From NCBI GenBank assembly GCA_965223815.1, contig OZ245019.1, positions 3,224,001-3,288,000 of the forward strand: a stretch of DNA of 64,000 bases. Direction: 5' to 3'. Shown here piece after piece: positions 43,791-53,828 of the stretch. A program made the position numbers and the translations under genes. Every line of letters starts with the position of its first letter. The stretch's first letter is position 1. The DNA is from HKST-UBA178 sp965223815. GTDB taxonomy: Bacteria > Pseudomonadota > Gammaproteobacteria > Chromatiales > Chromatiaceae. The notes under the pieces are model-generated. The model was given only the letters and a program-made list of their open reading frames with translations, was not told the origin of the DNA and did not search any database.

Positions 43791-44708
43791 CTATTTTTCT
43801 TTGTAGTTACCGAAAAGCTGCTTAGCCATATCCAAATCAAAGGGAGTGACATTCTGAACTTTATCCTCGGGCTCTGGTGGAGCGGAAGCGTCGTGCTTGA
43901 CCAGGCTATGATCACTTTTGTCCTTTAACACATCCGCTACTAATTTCTGATCGATTTTCTGCTGCTGCTCAGCAAACCCGTAAACAAGCGCGGTTTCGCA
44001 GAGCACATTGATAACCCTGGGAACGCCTCCGCTGGCCTGATAGATGAGATCACTAGCCTTATCTGTGAACAACGCCTGCTCCCGGCCTGCGTGACGTGTT
44101 CTGTGAAGAATATAGCCTCGCGTCTCCTTTTCATTCAGGGCTGAGAGATGAAAATCAACCGCGATGCGTTGGGCAAACTGCAGTAATTCGGGTCTCTGCA
44201 GGGTGGCTTTTAATTCCGGTTGTCCTACCAGGATCATTTGCAGCACCTGATCCTTGTTGGCATTGATATTGGAGAGCATACGAAGTTCCTCCAACACCAG
44301 CGGCTCCAGGTTTTGCGCCTCGTCGATAATCAGCACCGTACGCTGATTCTTGGCGTACTGATCGATTAAAAACTTGTTGAACGCATCATACAGGCCCACC
44401 TTATCGGCAATAGCATAGTCTTGATCAAAGGCCAGCAACACCCACTGCAATAGCTCGCCCATATCTCTGTGGGTGTTGCTCATCAACCCGACGGTGACAT
44501 TATCCTTGACCTGTTTGAGCATATGTTGGATGAGCGTGGTTTTCCCACTACCAATCTCACCCGTAATGACAGAGAATCCGGCCTGATAGTATAGGCCGTA
44601 TGCCAGCATAGCGTAGGCAAGTTTGTGCTTCTTTCCCAGATATAGGAAATCGGGGTCGGGCAGCAGGGAGAATGGCTGCTCTCTAAAACCGTAAAACGCT
44701 TCGTACAT
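43791..44708 (-). CDS. ExeA-type AAA ATPase, exosortase/EPS-locus associated
   Basis: 305 aa, cytoplasmic. It starts MYEAFYGFREQPFSLLPDPDFLYLGKKH, the hallmark of the ExeA/GspA and XrtA-associated ATPase group. Walker A ITGEIGSGKTTLIQHML is near residue 48, Walker B in TVLIIDEAQNLEPLVLEELRMLSN, sensor text QMILVGQPEL. In exosortase gene sets this ATPase usually lies beside the TPR lipoprotein and chain-length genes and is thought to power or regulate export; the exact job is not established. It lacks the C-terminal peptidoglycan-binding domain of ExeA. 187 bp from the TPR lipoprotein gene, same strand. Confidence 0.86.
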   Translation of the reverse strand: MYEAFYGFREQPFSLLPDPDFLYLGKKHKLAYAMLAYGLYYQAGFSVITGEIGSGKTTLIQHMLKQVKDNVTVGLMSNTHRDMGELLQWVLLAFDQDYAIADKVGLYDAFNKFLIDQYAKNQRTVLIIDEAQNLEPLVLEELRMLSNINANKDQVLQMILVGQPELKATLQRPELLQFAQRIAVDFHLSALNEKETRGYILHRTRHAGREQALFTDKASDLIYQASGGVPRVINVLCETALVYGFAEQQQKIDQKLVADVLKDKSDHSLVKHDASAPPEPEDKVQNVTPFDLDMAKQLFGNYKEK

Positions 44709-44895
44709 CGTTGCGCAAACTACCTTGTCAGTAAATTACAGTAGTAATTTTCAGTTTAATACTGTCATAGTATCCGCAGACCAGCAATACCGACCATCTT
44801 GTCAATGCTTTTTCGCCCTACTGACTTCGAAGCCTGGGTTTCGAGAAGTAATGAGGAGATTTCGCCAATAGTTAGCAATATAGCAATTTATTGAC

Positions 44896-47271
44896 TTACA
44901 TTTTTCCGAGTAATGACTCGGCATCTTCTCTGCCGTCATATTGCGCTCCCGAGGCCAGCGATTTTTCTAACTGCTCACGCGCCTCCTCCTTACGCCCTAA
45001 ATCGAAATAGGTTCGTCCCAAATGGTAGTCAATCTCCGGAATCTCTGCACCGGCGCGCGATGCTCGCTCCAACACACTGAGCGCATCTTCCAGCTCACCT
45101 CTTTTGTAGTGAATCCAGCCCAAGGTATCCAAAAACACAGGATTGTCGGAAAGTGCAAAGCCCTTAACCAACTCCAGTGCCTCATCCAAGGCTGGCTTGT
45201 CAGGAGTACCCCGCACAAGTGTCATGGCTAAATTGTTTGCCGCCACCTTGAGATCAGGTTGTTTTTCCAGGATCCGGCGATAGATCGAAATGGCACTGGC
45301 TCTATCGCCATTCTGCTCAAGGATGTTCGCCAGCTGCAGTCCCAACGCTATATCACCGCTTTTTTCGAATCCTTCCTCAATAGTGGCGACTGCACCTTCC
45401 CTGTCTCCCTGAGCCACTTTCACTCGGGCAAGATTTTGGTATGGCTTAGCCCACTTAGGTTGAATTGCAATGGCCCGCGAGAACATTTCGGCAGATTCCT
45501 CATATTGCCGCTGAGTTAAATAGATTTCGGCTGCCAAGTTGAGGGCAACGAAATGATCGGGATTTTCAGCGATTGCTTCCCTTACTCTCCGCAACGCTTC
45601 CGCTGGTTGTTCCAGCGCCATGTAGCTCCGGGCAATCGCTACCAGCGGTTCTACTGCCTTAGGGCTGAGACTCAAGGCCAGCTCTAGTGGATTCAAGCTT
45701 TGTTCGAATTGTTTCTGACTCTGTAAAACTAATCCTTGGTAATAGTAACCAATCGCATCTTCTGGATACTTATCAATCAACGTTGTGGCAACATCCTCCA
45801 GCCCATCGAGTTTACGCTGCTGAATTCGTATCCGGGCAATACCGGTAAGTACAGCTCGGTTCTCAGGTGCGAATTGGCGCATCTTCTCCAGAAGCTCAAG
45901 CGCATTGTCCGGCTCGCCATTCTTGACAAGAAGTTGTGCGAGTTCCAGGTTGGGTGCCACTTCCTGAGGTTCGGCTTGGATTGCTTTTTCCAGACTCTCA
46001 CGAGCCAATGCTATTTCTCCCCTCTGCAGATGCGCTCTTGCCTTCAGGCGCAAGGCCCGAACGTGTCCGGGATCCTCACCCAACAGCGTTCTAAGATCTG
46101 CGATTGCCTTATCACTCTCATTACGCTCCATGGAGATACCGGCTCGCATCAAGAGGGCATCCTGAGATTTGGGATCCTCTGCCAGTACCGCCTCAGCCAA
46201 CGCCAGCGCCTGATCACGGTCTTTTGTCACCACCAGAGTTGCCAGTCTGCTCTGCGCGATCAAGCGATTGGGAGTAGATTCTGTACGCTCTATATAGGTT
46301 TTCAAGCTAGCCTCTGCCTCATCTTTACGCTCAGTGCTGGCATAGAGTTTCGCCAATGCTAGTTGTAAATCCAGGTCCTCGGGCGAACTCTCGACAAATC
46401 CCTTGAGTCGCTGTTCCGCAACTAGCCTGTCCTCCTCAGCGAACAGATACTCGATGAGAGCGAGTTTCGCTTTGCTGTCCTCGGGTAAATCTGACACCGC
46501 CTTTTCAAGTATCGCTTTCGCTTGGTCCTTCTGACCTTTCTTCAGATGATAGGCGGCAAGGCGAGTTCTTAGATTCAGGTTATCCGGTTGCAACTCGATT
46601 AAACGTTCGAATAGCTGCCTTGCTTGCTCTTCATCCCCCTTCTTTTCGTACAGACTGATTAAGAGCATGTGTGCGATAGGGCTATTCGGATTGTGTTCCA
46701 ATCCCTGCTTGGCTACCTTGATCCCCTCATCCAGATTTCCCTGATCAGCGTGAAGCCTGGCCACCAAACCCGTTGCCTCGAGGCTTTTCGGGTCAATTTC
46801 GATAGCTGCCATTGCCTCCTTCATCGCCCCGCTTTTATCGCCTTGGCGAAATTCCGCGGACCCCTTGAGCACCAGCGCTGAGGCCAGCTCGGGATCTATA
46901 GCCAGTGCTGCCTCCGCAGCCTGCAAACCTTTTTCTACCTGACCACTCAATACATAGAGCCTACCGAGATGTACTTGTGCGTCTGCATGGTTAGGATCTA
47001 GTTCGACAGCCCGTAACAACAGGGCGTAGGCTTTACGCCAATTTTGGTCTTCTTCCTCAGTCCGGGCGTACATGTAATAAGCCTGGGCATCCTTGGGATC
47101 GATTTGGAGCACATTTTTGAATTCGAGACGGGCCTTAACGATGTTGCCCTGCTCAAACAGCTCCATGCCGCGCTCGAAATACTTTGCCTTGCGATCCTCG
47201 GCGCCACCACACCCGGTCAACAGCAGAACCAATAATAGGGTTAACCAATGGACAGCCACATTCCTATTCAT
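44896..47271 (-). CDS. TPR-repeat lipoprotein of the exosortase/EPS type (PrsT-like)
   Basis: 791 aa. The signal VHWLTLLLVLLLTGCGG has a clear lipobox (LTGC), so it is anchored outside, probably in the outer membrane. The rest is an array of about 20 tetratricopeptide repeats (for example ARLEFKNVLQIDPKDAQAYYMYA, AYALLLRAVELDPNHADAQVHLG, SAEMFSRAIAIQPKWAKPYQNLA). This matches the PEP-CTERM system TPR lipoprotein family by size, position and repeat type. It probably scaffolds polymer export or assembly at the envelope. It sits between the WecA-type transferase and the ExeA-type ATPase. Confidence 0.85.
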   Translation of the reverse strand: MNRNVAVHWLTLLLVLLLTGCGGAEDRKAKYFERGMELFEQGNIVKARLEFKNVLQIDPKDAQAYYMYARTEEEDQNWRKAYALLLRAVELDPNHADAQVHLGRLYVLSGQVEKGLQAAEAALAIDPELASALVLKGSAEFRQGDKSGAMKEAMAAIEIDPKSLEATGLVARLHADQGNLDEGIKVAKQGLEHNPNSPIAHMLLISLYEKKGDEEQARQLFERLIELQPDNLNLRTRLAAYHLKKGQKDQAKAILEKAVSDLPEDSKAKLALIEYLFAEEDRLVAEQRLKGFVESSPEDLDLQLALAKLYASTERKDEAEASLKTYIERTESTPNRLIAQSRLATLVVTKDRDQALALAEAVLAEDPKSQDALLMRAGISMERNESDKAIADLRTLLGEDPGHVRALRLKARAHLQRGEIALARESLEKAIQAEPQEVAPNLELAQLLVKNGEPDNALELLEKMRQFAPENRAVLTGIARIRIQQRKLDGLEDVATTLIDKYPEDAIGYYYQGLVLQSQKQFEQSLNPLELALSLSPKAVEPLVAIARSYMALEQPAEALRRVREAIAENPDHFVALNLAAEIYLTQRQYEESAEMFSRAIAIQPKWAKPYQNLARVKVAQGDREGAVATIEEGFEKSGDIALGLQLANILEQNGDRASAISIYRRILEKQPDLKVAANNLAMTLVRGTPDKPALDEALELVKGFALSDNPVFLDTLGWIHYKRGELEDALSVLERASRAGAEIPEIDYHLGRTYFDLGRKEEAREQLEKSLASGAQYDGREDAESLLGKM

Positions 47272-47460
47272 ACATCACCCATCCGGATTTGAATCGATAC
47301 TCTCGATTGTACACAAAGTAAGACGCCAGGATACCCTAGCTTGGTTCTTTTAGAGCGGCGGGTCATTGGCGAACCTTTAGAATATTCGAGTTACCAGATA
47401 CTTAGACGGGCAAGCACCTGCAAGGCCATAAAGCGTCATTTTTGCCTTAAGTCCTATCCT

Positions 47461-49092
47461 CTAAAATACCCCCAAGCCTCGCACCGTTAGAATTGCAAGA
47501 GTAAAGATGACCCCTATTCGCAGATTGTCCCAATGGCGTTCACGAGAGGAGATCAGCACCTCCGCAGCATAGAAGAGGATCATTATTTCGATCGCGATGA
47601 CACCCAGGCGATTCTGTTGAAATCCAGGAAGGAATGGCAATATCAAAACAATGGACACGATAAGAAAATCCATTGGGTTTAGTCGAAACTGGCTGCCAGC
47701 AAAACGGACCCATATCGCTACTAACAATGCAAGTAGGATGAACGGTAAATAGAGATATCGGCCTCCAGCCGATACAAGCCAATCGGACGATTGGAGTAGA
47801 TAGATCACGCATGCAGCGGCTGTGAAAACCGCAAGTCGCTCTAATAGAAAAAACGGTAAAAACTTGACTTTCAGCGTGATTATAAGGGACCCAAGAAGTA
47901 CTAGCGAAAGAATGGCGTACTCAAAGTCGACTTCGGTAGCTAAAAAGGCACCTGCAACGAGAATTGTGGGTACCAATAGATTTATTAACTGATACGGTCC
48001 CTCAATCATTAACCGCTGGTGCTTAGCAACCGTGACAAAACGGGTCACAATCGATGGTGTTCTATGCTCAAAGGGTGTCCCCCCCGCGAGTGATTTAGCA
48101 TGTGCCAACTTAAGTATCTGAATAACAGACAACGCAAAAGTCGTAAATACGATGGCGATTAAGAGATCCCAGCTGTATGCTAGTGCATATGCGATCAAAA
48201 GCAGCAGGATCTGCACTCCATAGATTAGCACCACGGACTCGTACTGACTCAATCCCAGATCGAGCATGCGGTGATGGATGTGACCTCGGTCGGGCGAAAA
48301 TGGCGAGCGACCCGCATATATCCGGCGAATCATGACCCATCCGGTATCCAGAATCGGGAGACCGAATACTAAAATCGGTAATAGTGGACTCAACGCAGTA
48401 TTTGAATCCTGGGTAACCATTAGCGCCAGTACACCTGCGCTGAAGCCCAAAAACTGGCTTCCGCAGTCTCCCATAAAGATCCGCGCGGGGTGGGTATTAA
48501 ACCGCAAAAAGCCAATGGTTCCACCTGCAATGGCCAAAGCCAACATGACCAGTGCAGAGTCCCCCGCCTGGTAACCGAGAATCGCCCAGAATCCAAGGAC
48601 CAGCAAACTGGTCCCCCCCGCCAAACCGTCCATCCCGTCAGACAAATTGATGGCATTAGTCACTGCAACGAGAACGAGAACGGTTACGGGAATGCTTAGC
48701 CAATCCGGTAGTACCTCACCTGGTACAAAAGGAAAGTGGTGCACCGCTACACCACCAAAATAGGAGAAGATGAGTGCGGCTCCGATCTGGCTGGCAAACT
48801 TGACGCGGTAGTCCAGATCGTGCCGATCATCCAATGCTCCGAATAAAGCTAATAGTAAAACCGCTGCAATGTAGCTGAGTATTTCCCGCTGTAACGGAAC
48901 CCAGAGAAGCACGGGGATTAGTGCGCCTATGATAATGGCGATCCCACCTATACGAGGGATAACTTGCTCATGAATCTTTCTTGGGCTGGGATGATCGACT
49001 AAACCAACCAAAGGCGCCAATTTCACCAGCATTGGAACCAATGCTGTAGAAATAAACAGTGCCAAAAGGAAAATATAGGCAGCCAGTATCAC
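47461..49092 (-). CDS. WecA/MraY-type lipid-phosphate sugar-1-phosphate transferase with extra C-terminal membrane domain
   Basis: Integral membrane enzyme that would start glycan synthesis by moving a sugar-1-phosphate (often GlcNAc-1-P) to undecaprenyl phosphate. Residues about 1-330 carry the family signatures: PSPRKIHEQVIPRIGGIAI, LLALFGALDDRHDLDYRVKF (DDxx), NAINLSDGMDGLAGG, FMGDCGSQFLGF and DRGHIHHRMLDLG. The family is usually about 350 aa; this one has 543 because about 200 residues with six or seven further hydrophobic segments are added after residue 345. The function of the extension is unknown. It follows the exosortase-EpsI gene by 150 bp. Confidence 0.87.
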   Translation of the reverse strand: MILAAYIFLLALFISTALVPMLVKLAPLVGLVDHPSPRKIHEQVIPRIGGIAIIIGALIPVLLWVPLQREILSYIAAVLLLALFGALDDRHDLDYRVKFASQIGAALIFSYFGGVAVHHFPFVPGEVLPDWLSIPVTVLVLVAVTNAINLSDGMDGLAGGTSLLVLGFWAILGYQAGDSALVMLALAIAGGTIGFLRFNTHPARIFMGDCGSQFLGFSAGVLALMVTQDSNTALSPLLPILVFGLPILDTGWVMIRRIYAGRSPFSPDRGHIHHRMLDLGLSQYESVVLIYGVQILLLLIAYALAYSWDLLIAIVFTTFALSVIQILKLAHAKSLAGGTPFEHRTPSIVTRFVTVAKHQRLMIEGPYQLINLLVPTILVAGAFLATEVDFEYAILSLVLLGSLIITLKVKFLPFFLLERLAVFTAAACVIYLLQSSDWLVSAGGRYLYLPFILLALLVAIWVRFAGSQFRLNPMDFLIVSIVLILPFLPGFQQNRLGVIAIEIMILFYAAEVLISSRERHWDNLRIGVIFTLAILTVRGLGVF

Positions 49093-49242
49093 GGCGTGTC
49101 TTGTGTGGCCATGAAGTGGTTCAGGCAGCAGCTAGAGTGAAGTGCAGGAAATCGCAAAATCAATGTCATCCGGCGAGCACAATCCTAACACACAATAGGA
49201 GCGTCAAAAGTACGACCTGCAAGGGAATAAAACCCACGAAGA

Positions 49243-50826
49243 TCAATCCGGCAGATATTCTGCCAGCTTTCCGCTTATCTCTCGGGCGAACTGCTCAAGC
49301 GTCCGGTCGACTTCCTCAATGTTCTGTCCTGGACCAACGCTCGACACCAGACGCACTAAAGATCCGTCGGTACGATTGCGGGTAAGCGCGTCCCAAAAGA
49401 GATACCATTTAACTAGGTATTCATTGGTTACGACTCTGCCCCGTTGTTGAAACCAATAGTAAACCAGCTGCTTGACATCCCCCATCTGAATGACTACTCG
49501 GTTCACACGCAAGGGTGTGCCAGCCACATTGACTCCGTCAATCTGCTGTTGCTCAAACTGAGTCATCTTCCAGCCACCACCCGGCAAACAGGATCTGGGT
49601 GAATGTGCAGAAGCACCCTTCCTTTGGGATTCGTAATATGCGATGTAAAAATTGACGGGCGCACTACCCTCTCTGTAGTAGTCTGCTACCAGATAATCCG
49701 TCAGCTTTAAAACATCGAGGTACATCGTCTCCAGCCGATCTTTCTTCCCCTTCCATTCGCCGATTTCTTCGGGAAAGCTATCGAACGCTAGCCTCTCTGG
49801 TATGAACTCCTCTCTCTGCGGCAAAATTTGGGAGACCAATGCCATTGCTAAAATGAACAGAAAAGCGGCATAAAAAGGCGGATAAAAGGACCTCTGGCCA
49901 ACCTCTGTGCCCTTCTTTACTGATTCGGGGAATTCCAGTGCGAAGGCTTCCTTTAGCGGCTTCCGGTCTTTACCCAATTTAGAGAGTATCCACATCTCAA
50001 AAAGCAGGACAGCCGCACAGGCCATAAAAATAACCCATCCCTCAAAATCATGTAGAAAGCCCTCCGCCATGGACTCTCCCCAGTGCTCAACCATTACACC
50101 GATCACGCCAATCCGGAAACTATTCATTAAAACAGTAATGGGTATGGTGGAGAGAAATATGATTACTTTCTTCCAAATTGCCCCTTTATAGATATACGCT
50201 GCAATAAAGCCCAGGGCCGTCAGCGGAAACAGGTATCTAAGACCACTGCAAGCCTCAACCACCTGCAATTTGTACTCTCCAAGATCGATCACATTACCTT
50301 CGAGGAATACAGTAATGCCGAACATACGTATTACTGCGACCCCAAGTTCCGATGAAATCAATTGAAGGCTGGAAGAGAGATTGTTATAGAGGAATCCAGG
50401 CAAGGGAATAGTGAAAAAAAGCAGCGCATAGGGGATGAAAATGATCCTAAATCCCTGCCACCCCATCAGTGTTATCAGTAGGCCTGCCAACGTAATGAGA
50501 AAGCTATACTGAATTAAGATGTAGAGCGTGCTCAATTCACCCATTAGATAAATCGTCAAACCGACTAGAACGACGAGTAGCCCACTCCATGTCGACTTGA
50601 ATGGGACTCGGGCAAGTTCATCCGATTTCTGCCATACAAAAAACAAGGCCACAAATGGCAGAATATAGCCATGGCTGTATTCCTCTCGTTCCCAGGCGGC
50701 AACTAAAACTGTGAGGCCATCCCAGTAAACCAGGGTCATAACCGCCAGACAGGTGCCAATGACGATCCATTGCAGATAACTGTATTGCGCAAGCGGTTGC
50801 TTCATACTATTCTGGGCAGTCATCAT
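49243..50826 (-). CDS. Exosortase fused to EpsI domain
   Basis: 527 aa. The first about 290 residues are a multi-pass exosortase with the catalytic triad visible as Cys193 (VVEACSGLRYLFPL), Arg238 (MNSFRIGVIGV) and His248 (VMVEHWG). These are transpeptidase-like enzymes that cut and sort proteins with short C-terminal PEP-CTERM-type tags. After one more membrane helix (about 318-335) comes a periplasmic EpsI-like domain with HSPRSCLPGGGW at about 408-419 and a Tyr/Trp-rich end. Fusion of these two parts is known in some exosortase subtypes (for example the XrtD group); the subtype here is not decided. No tagged substrate protein is in the window. Confidence 0.92.
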   Translation of the reverse strand: MMTAQNSMKQPLAQYSYLQWIVIGTCLAVMTLVYWDGLTVLVAAWEREEYSHGYILPFVALFFVWQKSDELARVPFKSTWSGLLVVLVGLTIYLMGELSTLYILIQYSFLITLAGLLITLMGWQGFRIIFIPYALLFFTIPLPGFLYNNLSSSLQLISSELGVAVIRMFGITVFLEGNVIDLGEYKLQVVEACSGLRYLFPLTALGFIAAYIYKGAIWKKVIIFLSTIPITVLMNSFRIGVIGVMVEHWGESMAEGFLHDFEGWVIFMACAAVLLFEMWILSKLGKDRKPLKEAFALEFPESVKKGTEVGQRSFYPPFYAAFLFILAMALVSQILPQREEFIPERLAFDSFPEEIGEWKGKKDRLETMYLDVLKLTDYLVADYYREGSAPVNFYIAYYESQRKGASAHSPRSCLPGGGWKMTQFEQQQIDGVNVAGTPLRVNRVVIQMGDVKQLVYYWFQQRGRVVTNEYLVKWYLFWDALTRNRTDGSLVRLVSSVGPGQNIEEVDRTLEQFAREISGKLAEYLPD

Positions 50827-50882
50827 CTTTAATTACTATTAATATCATTAAGTTAAAACAATAATTTAGTTCATCTTCTAAA

Positions 50883-51848
50883 CTAATTTTCGTTGGCCAG
50901 AAACCAGTCATAAGTGCTCGCTAAACCGCTTTCCAGCGTGTATTTCGGAGACCACCCCAATGACAGCAGCTTATTGCTGTCCATCAGTTTTCTTGGCGCC
51001 CCATCGGGCTTACTGGTATCGAACACCAATTCACCTCTGTAGCCCACCACATCGCAAACAGTTTTAACAAGTTCGTGAATTGTAACATCCACCCCACTGC
51101 CGACATTGATGTGGGAGGTCATCGGCTCTGTAACCGCCTCGTACTGTTCATTTGAGCAATTAATCACATGTAAGCAGGCACTGGCCATATCATCCACATG
51201 GAGAAATTCCCGCAAAGCCTTCCCAGATCCCCATACCTCGACACTGGGTAGATGTTCCACTTTTGCTTCGTGCACTTTCCGAATTAGTGCCGGAATAACA
51301 TGGCTGTTTTGAGGATGAAAATTATCGTTGGAGCCGTACAAATTGGTAGGCATCACCGACCGATAGTTTGTACCGTATTGCCTGTTATATGACTCGCACA
51401 GCTTAATACCCGCAATTTTGGCGACAGCGTATGGTTCATTGGTGGGCTCTAATTTACCAGTCAGCAATGCCTCTTCCTGCATTGGTTGGACCGCTAACTT
51501 GGGATAAATACACGAACTCCCCAGGAACAGTAAGCCCTTTATTCCCGCCTTCCAGGCTTGATGAACAACATTCGCCTCAATCATCAGATTTTGGTACAGG
51601 AACTCCGCAGGGTAGGTGTTGTTAGCATGGATCCCTCCTACCTTTGCTGCGGCAAGCACAATATATTCCGGGCGCACCTCCCTAAAGAACGACCGTACAG
51701 CGCTCGTATTTGTTAGGTCTAGCTCATCTCGTGTTGCAGTGATGATGTCCACATAACCGGCTGCTTTCATGGCGCGGACAATTGCCGAGCCAACCATGCC
51801 TCTATGTCCAGCTATATAAACTTTGGCTGATGTATCAAGGTTCGCCAT
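50883..51848 (-). CDS. fcl: GDP-L-fucose synthase
   Basis: Epimerase-reductase making GDP-L-fucose from GDP-4-keto-6-deoxymannose. 321 aa, cytoplasmic SDR fold: nucleotide loop VYIAGHRGMVGSAIVRAMK, then the conserved VLAAAKVGGIHANNTYPAEFLYQN, LLFLGSSCIYPKLAVQPM, catalytic NEPYAVAKIAGIKLCESY (YxxxK) and NLYGSNDNFHPQNSHVIPALIRK. The ATG at 51848 lies just after the gmd stop at 51850, and its AAGGAG ribosome site is inside the end of gmd, so both are tightly coupled. Confidence 0.96.
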   Translation of the reverse strand: MANLDTSAKVYIAGHRGMVGSAIVRAMKAAGYVDIITATRDELDLTNTSAVRSFFREVRPEYIVLAAAKVGGIHANNTYPAEFLYQNLMIEANVVHQAWKAGIKGLLFLGSSCIYPKLAVQPMQEEALLTGKLEPTNEPYAVAKIAGIKLCESYNRQYGTNYRSVMPTNLYGSNDNFHPQNSHVIPALIRKVHEAKVEHLPSVEVWGSGKALREFLHVDDMASACLHVINCSNEQYEAVTEPMTSHINVGSGVDVTIHELVKTVCDVVGYRGELVFDTSKPDGAPRKLMDSNKLLSLGWSPKYTLESGLASTYDWFLANEN

Positions 51849-51849
51849 A

Positions 51850-52980
51850 CTACTCCTTGGTTAGGGTCACCTCGAAGCCACCCTCTTTCAGCGTTGCAAA
51901 CCGTTTGGCCTGATCAAGATCGTATGCCATCATTTCAGTTACCATTTCTTCAAAGGTAATTTCCGGCACCCAACCCAACTGTTGCTTGGCTTTACTCGGA
52001 TCGCCTAGAAGCGTCTCCACCTCAGTGGGTCGGAAATATCGTGGGTCAACACGCACAATTGTCCGACCGACCAATTGATCCGCCCGAATTCCCAACCCTC
52101 TCTCCTCCAGGGCCACTACTCTCCCTATTTCGTCGATTCCCTCACCTTCCCAAGTGATGGTAATCCCCAATTCATTTGCGGCCACATTCACGAATTCTCG
52201 AACAGAGAATTGCCTGCCAGTAGCAATAACGTAATCATCCGGACTCTCTTGTTGAAGCATGAGCCACTGCATTTTTACATAGTCCTTGGCATGCCCCCAA
52301 TCCCGCTTTGCGTTCATATTGCCCAAATAAAGACAATCTTGTAAGCCCATCGCAATATTTGCTATTGCACGGGTAATCTTTCTGGTTACAAAGGTTTCCC
52401 CCCGCCGCGGCGACTCATGATTAAACAAAATCCCATTACATCCATAGATTCCGTATGCCTCACGATAGTTCACTGTGATCCAATACGAGTAAAGCTTTGC
52501 CACAGCATAAGGAGAGCGTGGATAAAACGGCGTACTCTCTTTTTGGGGGCTCTCTTGGACCAGACCAAACAGCTCTGACGTCGATGCCTGATAGAACCGA
52601 GTCTTGTCCTCTAATCCAAGTAGTCTGATAGCTTCTAGAAGACGGAGCGTACCCATCGCATCCACATCAGCAGCATACTCAGGCGCCTCAAATGAGACCG
52701 CAACATGGCTCATTGCGGCCAGATTGTAGACCTCATCGGGCTGTACCTGCTTTATCAAGCGTACCAGATTGGAAGTATCTGTTAGATCACCATAGTGCAG
52801 CCGAAAGTTGACATTGTTCTCATGTAGATCTCTATAGATGTGGTCCACCCTATCGGTATTGAACGAGGAGGCTCGGCGCTTGATGCCATGAACTTCATAC
52901 CCTTTCTCAAGCAGAAATTCTGCCAGATACGAGCCATCTTGACCCGTCACGCCTGTTATTAGTGCTACTTTTCCTGCCAT
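51850..52980 (-). CDS. gmd: GDP-mannose 4,6-dehydratase
   Basis: First committed step toward GDP-fucose (or GDP-rhamnose/perosamine): removes water from GDP-mannose. 376 aa from the ATG at 52980, with AAGGAG 5-6 nt upstream; a GTG at 52983 is too close. SDR motifs: ALITGVTGQDGSYLAEFLLEKGYEVHGIKRR, ASTSELFGLVQESPQKESTPFYPRSPYAVAKLYSYW (catalytic YxxxK), NHESPRRGETFVTRKITRA and YLGNMNAKRDWGHAKDYV. Paired with fcl, so the pathway product is GDP-L-fucose. It starts a subset of the locus that follows the WecG-type gene by 65 bp. Confidence 0.97.
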   Translation of the reverse strand: MAGKVALITGVTGQDGSYLAEFLLEKGYEVHGIKRRASSFNTDRVDHIYRDLHENNVNFRLHYGDLTDTSNLVRLIKQVQPDEVYNLAAMSHVAVSFEAPEYAADVDAMGTLRLLEAIRLLGLEDKTRFYQASTSELFGLVQESPQKESTPFYPRSPYAVAKLYSYWITVNYREAYGIYGCNGILFNHESPRRGETFVTRKITRAIANIAMGLQDCLYLGNMNAKRDWGHAKDYVKMQWLMLQQESPDDYVIATGRQFSVREFVNVAANELGITITWEGEGIDEIGRVVALEERGLGIRADQLVGRTIVRVDPRYFRPTEVETLLGDPSKAKQQLGWVPEITFEEMVTEMMAYDLDQAKRFATLKEGGFEVTLTKE

Positions 52981-53048
52981 CACAACTCCTTTCTCGTGAA
53001 TGAAACCATGTCAATTACCCAATCAATTAAAACTGCAGATACTAATTT

Positions 53049-53828
53049 CTAAGGTTGATCTTTATCCTTAGCGAATAAGGCTTGCCGAAACACCTTTCCC
53101 ACGAATAGGGGTGCTGAAACAAAATTTCTCTTCCACATTCTCTTGGGTTCACGTACTAATCTAACTAACCATTCCAGACCTGCAGCGCTTGCCCAACCAG
53201 GCGCTCGCGGTGTCGTTCCCGCGAAAAAATCAAATACCGCGCCGATAGAGCCAACCACAGGAACCGACATCTGCTGACGATTCGCTTCCACCCATTTTTC
53301 CTGCTTCGGGGCCGTCATGCCAACCCAAATCACATCCGGGGCAAACGAATTGATCTCATCAATCATTTCTCGATTCTTGACCGCATCCCATTCACCGAAC
53401 GGCGGTGATAAAGCACCGCATTCCTCTATGGCGGGATAATCCGATTTACACCTCTCCTTAATAAGTGTCAGTACTTTTTCCGTGGAGCCGAAAAAGAAAA
53501 CTCTTCCAGTTCCATTCCCATTTAGCTCAGACATCAGTGCGTCGAAGTAATCGAACCCAGCGATCCGTGGCCCAGCATCTACTCCAAGCAATTTCGCCGC
53601 GATGGTTATTCCTATTCCGTCGGCGACTGAAAAATCCGCTCGGTTAAGTGCATCCAGAAAAAGTGGGTCAGTACCCGCAACGACGAGCGAGTGCGGATTT
53701 GCGCAAGCAAAAGTTAACGTCTTCTGTCGAGAACTTATGGCTTGCATTGATTGCGCTACGATATCGGTCAAATCGCCTGAGCCTACGCCCACCCCCAATA
53801 GGTTAGAGGATTTTTGCTTTTCAACCAT
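53049..53828 (-). CDS. WecG/TagA/CpsF-family glycosyltransferase
   Basis: 259 aa, GT26 family, which usually adds the second sugar (ManNAc, ManNAcA or a glucose-type sugar) to a lipid-linked GlcNAc. Family text: FACANPHSLVVAGTDPLFLDALNRADFSVADGIGITIAAKLLG, VFFFGSTEKVLTLIKERC, DVIWVGMTAPKQEKWVEANR and GSIGAVFDFFAGTTPRAPGWASAAGLEWLVRLVREPKRMWKR. The start overlaps the end of the GT4 gene by 8 nt. It would act next after the WecA-type transferase encoded downstream. Confidence 0.92.
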   Translation of the reverse strand: MVEKQKSSNLLGVGVGSGDLTDIVAQSMQAISSRQKTLTFACANPHSLVVAGTDPLFLDALNRADFSVADGIGITIAAKLLGVDAGPRIAGFDYFDALMSELNGNGTGRVFFFGSTEKVLTLIKERCKSDYPAIEECGALSPPFGEWDAVKNREMIDEINSFAPDVIWVGMTAPKQEKWVEANRQQMSVPVVGSIGAVFDFFAGTTPRAPGWASAAGLEWLVRLVREPKRMWKRNFVSAPLFVGKVFRQALFAKDKDQP

